NCBI GenBank assembly: GCA_039583875.1
Contig: CM077165.1
Coordinates: 66,142,757-66,206,756 of the forward strand
Source: Platanthera guangdongensis
Taxonomy: Eukaryota; Streptophyta; Magnoliopsida; Asparagales; Orchidaceae
Length of the DNA stretch: 64,000 nt
Reading direction: 5' to 3'
Of the stretch, positions 57,033 through 64,000 are shown piece by piece. Each line of letters opens with the position of its first letter. Within the stretch, counting starts at the first letter, position 1. Under the pieces are notes generated by a model. That model was not told the origin of the DNA, made no database searches, and saw only the letters and a list, made by a program, of their open reading frames with translations. Position numbers and translations under genes: made by a program.

Positions 57033-57153
57033 TGAAGGATCAAGCGCATAACCAACTGTTCCAAAAGCCCGGACTGTTGGAAAGGGTGCTACTTAATTTC
57101 TTAAATAAGTAGAAGAGCGCCACAGGTCAAGTGAAGGAACGCCGGACCCAACA
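57033..57153 (-). repeat. TRIM terminal repeat (5' on minus strand), 121 bp
   Basis: Direct repeat of 56650-56770, adjoining the primer-binding site. Confidence 0.92.
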
Positions 57154-57158
57154 CAGTT
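57154..57158. repeat. TRIM target-site duplication, right copy (CAGTT)
   Basis: It matches 56645-56649. Confidence 0.92.
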
Positions 57159-58878
57159 CATGACTTAGAGATGGGAGCGGTCATATTTGCTCTGAAAGTC
57201 TGGCGATACTATCTGTACGGCGTCCACTCTGACATATACTCCGACCACAAAAATTTGAGGTATGTGGACACGCAGAAAGAGCTGAATATCAGGCAGAGAT
57301 GGTGGGTGGAGTTTCTAGCAGATTACTAGTACGAGATGCACTACCACCCTTGGAAGGCGAATGTGGTGGCAGATGCGCTGAGCCGAAAGGCCACAAACTC
57401 TAGAACCGGACCGCAGTTGATGGCCTTAGAATTGGTCCAGATGTTAGAAAAGATGCAGATATCCTTTATGTCCGAGGATCACCCTGATCTGTACCGGCAG
57501 TACCTTGTATCGTTGATTGTCCCAGATGATATTCGAGACCGAGTCAGAGATGGGCAGAGGCAGGATGCCCAGCTAGAGCCGATATTCCGGGCCTTAGAAG
57601 CAGGCACTGCTGGAGATTGCTCGCTGAGGGATGGTCTAGTGTATTTTAGAGGACAAATTTACATACCAGAGGGAGGCCAGGTCCGGTAAGATATCATGAC
57701 GGAGGCTCATTGCAGTCTTTATTCAGTACACCCGAGAGTTACAAAGATGACTGCGGACCTAAAGAAGATCATGTACTGGCCAGGCATGAAGAAGGATATC
57801 ACCTACTTTGTGACCCATTGCGAGGCATGACAGTTGGTGAAGGCAGAGTGCAGAAACCCCGCAGGATTATTGCAGCCACTCCCAATGCCGTAGTGGAAAT
57901 TCGATGATATCACGATGGACTTTATACACGGGCTTCCCCGATGGCGGGCGGGGGATGATTCGATTTGGGTAATCGTCGAACAGCTGACGAAGGTAGCCAG
58001 ATTTATTCCGATCAGGAAGGATGACTTGGCTGGTGTGTTGGTTCGGAAGTTCGTGGAGTAGTTCATCCGTTATCATGGCATGCCCCGATCTATTGTATCG
58101 GACCGGGATGGACGGTTTACGTCTAGGGAGTGGAGATCAGTGCAGGCTTACTTGGGAACTCGGCTAACATTCAGTACAATGTTTCATCCCCAGACTGATG
58201 GGCAGATGGAACGCACTAATCGGACCTTGGAAGATCTACTGCGACTTTGCATATTGGATCGCGGTGAACCCTAGGAGAAGCTATTGCCACTGATCGAGTT
58301 CTCATATAATAACAGCTACAAATCCAGCATAAGGATGGCTCCTTATGAGGCACTGTACGGACGAAGGTGTAGGACTCCGCTGTCATGGATATAGGACGTT
58401 GATTCGAAGGCTTTAGGTTTGGAGTTTGTTGAGGACACCGAGGCTCAGGTGAGATTGATACGGGACATGATCCAAGAAGCACAGAGCCGACAGGCTAAGT
58501 ATTACGACGCTCAGCATCGTCAGGTGGTGTTCTGGGTGGGGGACCAAGTGTTCTTGAAGATCCGACAAATGCATGGGGTTTCACGGGTACGCGGTCGGAA
58601 GATGAAGCTCAGAACAAGATTTATGGGGCCTTATAGGATCCGGGAGCGGATCAGTCCCTTGGCATACAGGCTCAAGCTGCCAATAGAGCTAGCAAGTCTG
58701 CACAACGTGTTCCATGTATCATCCCTTAGGAGTGCTCTACTATGCCCGGAGCAGTAGATTACGGCCACGGATGGGCCGGTAGCATCTGATCGGTCAGTTC
58801 ACCTGGAACCAGTCCGGATGGACGACAAGGGAATACGAGTCTTGTGCTGCAAGAAGATTCCATTGGTCAAGGTGCTGT

Positions 58879-61465
58879 TGTAACACCCCAGTTTTGCAAG
58901 AGGGTCAGTCTGCAGTTCTGGAAAAATTCTTTGGGTTTCTAGCAGGAGGCACACGGCCTGCGACATGGACGTGTCGCAGGGCGTGTCGAGGCCGTGTCGA
59001 CACTCGGCCCAAGTGTCGACACTTTCGCTCGACAATGTGTCGAGAGTAGGGCACACGGCCTGCGACACGGGCGTGTCGCAGGGCGTGTCGAGGCTGTGTC
59101 GACACTCGGCCCAAGTGTCGACACTTTCGCTCGACATTGTGTCGAGAGTAGGGCACACGGCCTGCGACACGGGCGTGTCGCAGGGCGTGTCGAGTCCGTG
59201 TCGACACTCGGCCCGGGGTGTCGACACTTTCGCTCGACGAGTGTCGAGACTAGGGCACACGGCCTGTGACACGGGCGTGTCATAGTGCGTGTCCCACTTG
59301 GTCGACGATCTTCGCTCGACGTTTTTCCGCGGTGTCGACACAAAGCCTATCGACGGGTGTCGAGACTTGGCACACGGCTTGGGACACGGGCGTGTCCCAG
59401 GCCGTGTCACCTCTCGGTTTGGTTTCGGGGCCGTGTCGGTGGAGGTACATGGCTGGCCACACAGCCGTGTCACTGGGGACACGGGCATGTCGGATTGAAC
59501 ACGGGCGTGTCCGATGCCCGTGTGCTGTTCCAGGTGCGTCGATTTGAGACAGCGAATGAGGCACACGGCCCTGGACACGGGCGTGTGCCTGGCCGTGTTC
59601 GGCCCATGTCTTTTATTTTCCAGGCGGATCGTGGCCATTCTTTCCCAGATTTTAGGATCTGACGGTTCAGGACTATTCTTGGAGAGTTAAGTCCGAGAAT
59701 AGGGTTGAAAACCCTCATTCTTCTCCAAGCATTCTCTTACTAAAGACCTAGAGAGAAGTGAGAACAAGGAAGAAGGAGAAGGAGAGTTTGGGCTGTAAGA
59801 GAGGTTTTGGTGCTCCAAATTGCGAGCCGAGTCCAGATCCGTGGAGCTTAGATCGTTGCGAAGGTTTTCATCCGGCTATTTTTCCATGGCAAGGAAGAGG
59901 AGTCGGAAGGTAACGACACTTCTCCTCTCGGTCTTAGGATGCATGTCTTAGCATCATCTATTTTTTCTTTCTAGTTTTTGGGCACCAAACTCTCAAATGA
60001 GAGGGGTTTTGGTTTGCCAAGGTTCAAGAGGAACCTCCGGGTTGATTGAGTCCGTCCCTGGCATATTTTTGCATTAGAGATCCGCTCCGTTAGTGGATTA
60101 GGCATGGTGGATGAAGCCGTTGTCGTGACCGTTAGTCCGACCCGGTGATGTTGCATAAAAACGTTAAGGATTCGTAGAGATTCCGTTGCGGCAAGATGCC
60201 GTTTGTGATGTGGTGATGTTTCCCCCTTTTTCTCGAGTGAGTATGTGTAGTCGGAACCGGATAAGGTTAGCTCCTCGTGGCGGTAGATGTTTTCCTTGGT
60301 GGACAAGGTTAGCTCCGCATGAGTTGGAGATGGTTTCCTTAGTGCGCGGACACGCTGCAGTATAAATGAGGGACTAGGGTGGATTTATCTTGGTTTGTGT
60401 TGTGCCAAGGCATGGCTATGTCTCCATGGTCGGCTGGCTATCCCGTGACGTTCACGTCATGTGTGAAGAGTGTCCCGGCGAGACTAGTCCCCTTCTGTGT
60501 GACCGACAAGAATGCCAAGCATGGGGACAAACCCGGGCAATGAGGCCATGAGGGGGTGGGGTCTGGCAAGGCTTCTTAGAATCGGTCAGTTTTGTGTTTG
60601 TTGGAATCCTGACATGAGACGTCAGAGCTTGTAGGCAAGCCCGGGTTTAAGACCTTGAGCTAGTGGGGCCTTGACAAGAGTTCCATGGGGCGGCCTGTGA
60701 GCCGTTGGGGGAAATGATGACTCCTTTTTGTTTGCGGCTTTATGCCAATGGGGAATCGATGAGTACCCATATGATGTGATAATGTGCTAGATGCATACGA
60801 GTTAGGGTGCCTTGGGTGAAACCCAGGTTATTGCATACATGATTGCATAAGTAGGCCCTTTTATTATATGCTGAACCAGTAGAGAACATGTATGATGTAT
60901 GTGACATCCAAGCCTGTTTCTGTAGTTGCCTTTCTTGCTTATGATTATTGCATATGAAGTGCTAACTTGCAGGTTGGAGGGGTACCCCGGGGCCCATTAG
61001 GGGCGGCCGGGAGGAGATGTGTTGTTACACAGTTTGAGGTCAGCCTTTGCTGACCCACATTACTAATAATTTTTACAGGGCAAAGATCGCATGCAGGAGC
61101 TAGCTCGCCGGCCAGAAAGTCTTAAGCCCCATGAAGTGCTTTTGTTTTTGTAGCTCTACTTATGTGATGTTATGTTTGAGACTCATGTTGTCCGGCTTGC
61201 ATGCCGAGGTAGACTAGGAGTGCTAAGCACATTCTTGACTGTTGTATTATTTGCTTTTGGACACTTATTGTAAGACCATAAGGCCAATTGTTTTACTCTT
61301 TAGTGGTGGATAACTTCTAGTCCTGTTTTGTTTTCCGCTGTGTTGTGCAAAGTGTTTTGAGTGTGGGTAGCTATATCAACTTTTAATACTAAAGCTGTGG
61401 CGTCCGTATGTTGTGGGGCCCCGGCCGGACCCATACTATACGTTCACTACAGGGGAGGTGTTACA
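58879..61465 (+). repeat. GYP-C 5' LTR (2587 bp)
   Basis: It begins TGTAACACCCCAG and ends GGGAGGTGTTACA. The first 700 bp are CpG-rich with two palindrome types in 102-bp tandem repeats; the remaining 1.9 kb have no gene I can support. The end is fixed by the primer site; the second LTR is outside the window. Confidence 0.85.
58948..59368 (+). repeat. 102-bp tandem repeats carrying GTGTCGACAC in GYP-C LTR
   Basis: Units start with GGCACACGG at 58948, 59050, 59152 and 59254, an exact 102-bp period; the fourth is a diverged 115-bp unit. The first two units each have two GTGTCGACAC copies, the third has close variants, and the full units have GTGTCGCAGGGCGTGTCGAG. GACACGGGCGTGTC is perfect from the second unit on. 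The period is a multiple of three, which opens long artificial frames on both strands. Confidence 0.92.
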
Positions 61466-61468
61466 ATT

Positions 61469-61480
61469 TGGTATCAGAGG
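61469..61480 (+). promoter_or_regulatory. GYP-C primer-binding site (initiator-Met tRNA)
   Basis: TGGTATCAGAGG lies 3 nt after the LTR end. About 120 bp of leader follow. Confidence 0.9.
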
Positions 61481-61597
61481 GAGGTTAGGTTCAAGGTCAA
61501 AGCGTAGAGAAGTTATCCACATAAGAGTAACACGGGACCATGAGTGTCCTTATGTTTAAGTCTTGAGATTTGAGACTGAATCCTTGTTTCGTGTTTC

Positions 61598-62765
61598 TTG
61601 AAGAGTGCAAGCAATGAGGCGGGAACGTCGAGAGCAAGAGAAGAGCTTTCGGCAAGCAGTGCTACTGCTCCAGGTCTTTTGGGCACGGGTGTAAACCCGG
61701 CCGACTTCTGCCGCATGCTTGCAGAAGCGATGGTGGCATCTCAAGCTGCAGCAGCAGCTCAGGTGGCAACCCCTGCCACACCGGATACGGCGACGACTGT
61801 GCCAGGAGGAGAAGCCAGGCGAGTGGAGCCTTTGGCGGAGAGGGTAGTTGTCAGACATGGAGACCGGCACCTGAAGTATTTCCTGAGCTTCCATCCCCCG
61901 TCATTCAAGGGAGTTGGTACGCCAACGGATGCAGAGGACTGGTGGGTTTGCATTCAAGAGCTGCTAAGGGCGGTAGAGATGCCAGAGGAAAAGAAAGCTG
62001 AGTATGCGGCTTTCATGTTGGAAGGAGACGCCAAGTTATGGTGGGTGAGCCATAGCGGCCGCCAGTTCCCAGGACGTGCCCCGTCGGTGGAATAGTTTGG
62101 GGATGCTTTTCTTAAGAGGTATATTCCAGTTTCTACACGGTTGGCCCTTCAGAGGCAGTTTCTGCATCTAATGCAGCGAGACAAGACAGTGGATGAGTAT
62201 GTGCAGGAGTTCACCCGTTTGGGTCGTTACGCGGGAACGACGATGGCAGATGATGTAGAAAGGGATAACCTCTTCTACCAGGGGCTGATGGAGAACCTGA
62301 GACAACCCCTCATCTCCATGAAGAGGGCGGAATTTAATGAACTAGTTGAGGATGCCAGGATTTTGGAAAGCGATTTGGAGCGAACCCAACGCCGAAAGGG
62401 TTTTACTCCCAAGCAAGGGGAAGGGAAGCCTTCCCAATCTCATGGAAAGTCTAAAGGAAGTAGGTGGAGGAAGAAGCCTCACACTCCCAGATCCGGTGAG
62501 AAGAGCAATTGGACGCCTGGGGGTTCTCACTCTAGGGGACCGCCGACGTGTTAAAACTGCGGTAAGGTGGGGCACATAGCTCGTGTTTGTCCCCAAGGAG
62601 GAGCGGGGCAGGAGACAAAGCAGGAGCAGACTGTGCGGTCCGGCCCTAGTGTTGCAGAGAAAGGAAAGATGGCGGAGTCGAGCGCTTCTCGGTTCCAACT
62701 GGTACAACCAAGGGCTTACAACCTTGAACAGCAAGAAGCGATCCGTCAAACCGATGTAGTGACAG
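61598..62765 (+). pseudogene. gag: GYP-C gag; two nonsense codons, start unclear
   Basis: The frame is open from about 61580 but has no ATG before the conserved part; the listed start is a TTG. An Ala/Thr-rich N-terminus leads into a Retrotrans_gag-type capsid region (FKGVGTPTDAEDWW, RQFLHLMQRDKTVDEYVQEF, FYQGLMENLRQPL). A basic region and the knuckle C-x-NCGKVGHIARVC follow. TAG at 62093 stands where Trp is usual, and TAA at 62552 falls inside the zinc knuckle. The exon ends at AIRQTDVVT before the donor. If the intron is retained, Gag stops at TAA 62780-62782. Confidence 0.85.
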
Positions 62766-62842
62766 GTATGACGAAAGTTTAAGTTGAAATTTTGTGCTTC
62801 ATACTTTTAGACCCCTTTTTATGTGTGTTGTCTATGTTGTAG
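62766..62842 (+). other. Predicted 77-nt intron between GYP-C gag and protease
   Basis: Donor GACAG|GTATGAC and acceptor TCTATGTTGTAG|GC, with a T-rich interior and an in-frame TAA 15 nt in. Joining the exons gives an uninterrupted frame from VVTG into [16 protein letters not shown], the usual gypsy gag-protease junction. Both splice sites fit plant consensus and the length is just above the plant minimum. Confidence 0.75.
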
Positions 62843-64000
62843 GCTTCGTTTTAGTTTCCGGGTACCCCGCTAGGGTATTGTTTGATACGGGAGCATCACA
62901 CTCTTTTCTTGCGGAGAGCTTCATCTGGAGAATAGGAGTTGAGTCTTTCTCGGCGGACGCGGAGTTGAAAGTGCGCATGCCTAATGGGTCATCCATGACT
63001 ACTGGGGTAAAAGGGCACATCTGTTGGGAGCTAGACGGAGTTGGCTTCGTTTTGGTAGCAGCGATTTTACCGTTGGTTGAGTTCGATGTCATTTTGGGCA
63101 TGGACTGGCTTGCAGAGCAGCGCGCCAGTATTGATTGCCTATCTAAGGTAGTGACTCTAAAGAGCAAAGGGCAGGCGAAGGTCAAATTTGAGGGCCTATG
63201 TGGAGTGGCCTGTTCCTTGATTTCGGCCATGCAGTTGGTGCATGCGGTTAACCAGGGTGGTATAGCGCTTGTAGCGTTATTGGAGGTTCGTTTCTCCCAG
63301 CTGACTATTGAGGAAGTGCCCGTTGTGGCAGAGTTCAAGGATGTGTTTCCGGATGAACTTCCTGTAGCGCCTCCTCGGAGGGAGATCGATTTCTCAATCG
63401 AGTTAGTGTCGGAGGCTAGGCCAGTGTCACGTCCTCCGTTTAGGATGGAACAAAAGGAGTTGGCAGAACTCAAAGTGCAGTTGCAGGAATTGTTGGAGCA
63501 AGGGTATATCAGATACAGTGCTTCACCGTGGAGTGCGCCGGTGTTGTTTGTAAAGAAGAAAGACGGTAGCATGCGGCTATGCATAGACTACCGAGAGCTG
63601 AATAAATTGACCGTCAAGAATAAGTATCCGATTCCTCGGATAGATGACTTGTTCGACCAATTGGTAGGGTCAGTGGTGTATTCAAAATTGGACTTGAAGT
63701 CAGGCTATTATCAGTTGCGAATTCGGGATGAGGACATACCCAAGACTGCCTTTGGTACAAGGTATGGACACTTTGAGTTTACGGTGATGCCGTTCGGGCT
63801 GACAAACGCACCATCTGTGTTCATGGATCTGACGAATCGGGTATTTTGGGAATACCTGGATTCTTTTGTGGTTGTCTTCATTGATGACATCTTGGTGTAT
63901 TCCAAATCGCAAGTGGAGCATGAGACCCACTTGAGAGTGGTTCTGCAAGTGTTGAGGGAGAATGCGTTGTATGCAAAATTCTCCAAATGCGAGTTCTGGT
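62843..64000 (+). CDS. pol: GYP-C pol: protease and reverse transcriptase, open to window edge
   Basis: After the acceptor one frame is open for 1158 bp. It has the aspartic protease [10 protein letters not shown] (near 62880) with DVILGMDWL, then the linker [11 protein letters not shown]. The RT shows [77 protein letters not shown] and [10 protein letters not shown] (about 63876-63905), ending in KFSKCEFW at the edge. No stop or frameshift is seen, in contrast to every other pol here. Gag-Pol would need splicing of the upstream intron. The element's gag is broken, so this copy could move only with help. Confidence 0.92.

Larger units (their letters stand above)
56650..57153 (-). mobile_element. 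TRIM (miniature LTR retrotransposon, 504 bp) in GYP-B RNase H
   Basis: It has two 121-bp direct terminal repeats (56650-56770 and 57033-57153) with few differences, on the minus strand beginning TGTTGGGTC and ending TCCTTCA. On that strand a primer site TGGTATCAGAGCAGG (57016-57030) follows the 5' repeat and a GGGGGGGGAT purine tract (56771-56780) precedes the 3' repeat. The 262-bp interior has no ORF. TSD CAGTT. It needs enzymes from another element. I see no 5S rRNA-like segment, so it is not an obvious Cassandra element. Confidence 0.93.
9728..58878 (+). mobile_element. GYP-B: Ty3/gypsy chromovirus, interrupted by five later elements
   Basis: The 5' LTR starts TGTAACATCCC at 9728 and ends GGGGTCTTACA at 53642, followed by a Met-tRNA primer site, gag, a short intron, protease, RT, RNase H, integrase and the start of a chromodomain. 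COP2 and GYP-D (carrying COP3) split the LTR, the TRIM splits RNase H, and GYP-C cuts the chromodomain at LVKVL. The 3' LTR must lie beyond the window. Joining LTR pieces across COP2 and GYP-D is supported by clean TSDs on both insertions. The part after 49620 also shares motifs with the GYP-D LTR. Confidence 0.85.
55073..58878 (+). pseudogene. pol: GYP-B pol: protease, RT, RNase H, integrase, start of chromodomain; broken
   Basis: The protease LFDTGALHSF is near 55107. The RT has [30 protein letters not shown] (about 56104-56130) and [11 protein letters not shown]. RNase H is split at QNYPV / HDLEMGA by the TRIM and resumes with [10 protein letters not shown] and VVADALSRKA. The integrase has MDFIHGLP, VSDRDGRFTSREWR and HPQTDGQMERTNRT. 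The end, KKIPLVKVL, is the first strand of a chromodomain, cut there by GYP-C. Stops and shifts occur near 55540, 55829, 56468, 57329, 57687, 57828, 58062, 58272 and 58393. Confidence 0.9.
58879..64000 (+). mobile_element. GYP-C: Ty3/gypsy element, 5' part; continues past window
   Basis: A 2587-bp 5' LTR, Met-tRNA primer site, gag, a 77-nt intron, protease and RT are visible; RNase H, integrase and the 3' LTR lie outside. It is inserted in the GYP-B chromodomain; the left flank pentamer is GCTGT (58874-58878). It is a different family from GYP-B and GYP-D, closer to GYP-A in RT. The open pol suggests a more recent copy. Confidence 0.92.

Noticed and set aside
57001..57035. tRNA-like sequence (GGTTCAAG and TGGTATCAGAGC on the minus strand)
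   Set aside because: It is a TRIM primer-binding site with adjoining sequence; no cloverleaf can be formed.
58799..59638. Long Cys/Arg/Thr-rich open frame (279 codons) on the minus strand of the GYP-C LTR
   Set aside because: The 102-bp tandem period is a multiple of three and free of stops, so frames stay open on both strands by repetition. No known domain and no start context.

Overview
The window is plant nuclear DNA made entirely of nested LTR retrotransposons. I see no host gene, rRNA or tRNA gene. The plant signs are primer-binding sites for initiator-Met tRNA (TGGTATCAGAG), Sirevirus-type Ty1/copia elements with a third ORF, Ty3/gypsy chromoviruses with a C-terminal chromodomain, a TRIM, and LTRs of 1.8 to 5.3 kb. 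The genus cannot be told from this sequence.

Layout (names are mine). COP1 (1-9179, minus strand, its 3' end lies left of the window) is a Sirevirus-like copia element sitting in GYP-A, of which only a reverse-transcriptase fragment is seen (9180-9727). GYP-B (plus strand) begins at 9728 and was also inserted into GYP-A. Its roughly 5.3 kb 5' LTR is split into three pieces (9728-9994, 22805-23836, 49616-53642), and its gag-pol lies at 53643-58878. COP2 (9995-22804, plus, TSD CAAGT) is a full-length relative of COP1 inserted in that LTR. GYP-D (23837-49615, minus, TSD GCCTA), a relative of GYP-B, is inserted further along the same LTR. GYP-D's own 5' LTR (right-hand side) is split by COP3 (34683-46225, plus, TSD CCGCC), a second copia family. 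A 504-bp TRIM (56650-57153, TSD CAGTT) interrupts the RNase H region of GYP-B. GYP-C (58879 to beyond 64000, plus) is inserted in the GYP-B chromodomain. The nest is up to four elements deep.

The element proteins are the usual Gag, protease, reverse transcriptase/RNase H and integrase. The copia elements add ORF3, which in COP1 and COP2 resembles the 'putative plant transposon protein domain' family. Almost every gene carries nonsense or frameshift mutations. The exception is the visible pol of GYP-C, which is open from the gag/pol intron to the window edge.

The most unusual signal is a set of dense arrays of short CpG-centred palindromes. GTGTCGACAC occurs in the LTRs of COP1, COP2, COP3 and the unrelated GYP-C. 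A TTCGTCGA/TCGACGAA form occurs in COP1 and COP2. In the copia elements the arrays lie in the LTR and again in the spacer between pol and ORF3. In all three that spacer array is followed by a TATA-like box 80-110 bp before the ORF3 start codon. This suggests a second, internal promoter for ORF3 built from the same motif as the LTR. In COP1 and COP2 a further array is in frame within the gag-pol linker. The gypsy elements separately show a short GT-AG intron between the Gag zinc knuckle and protease, which would set the Gag to Gag-Pol ratio by splicing.
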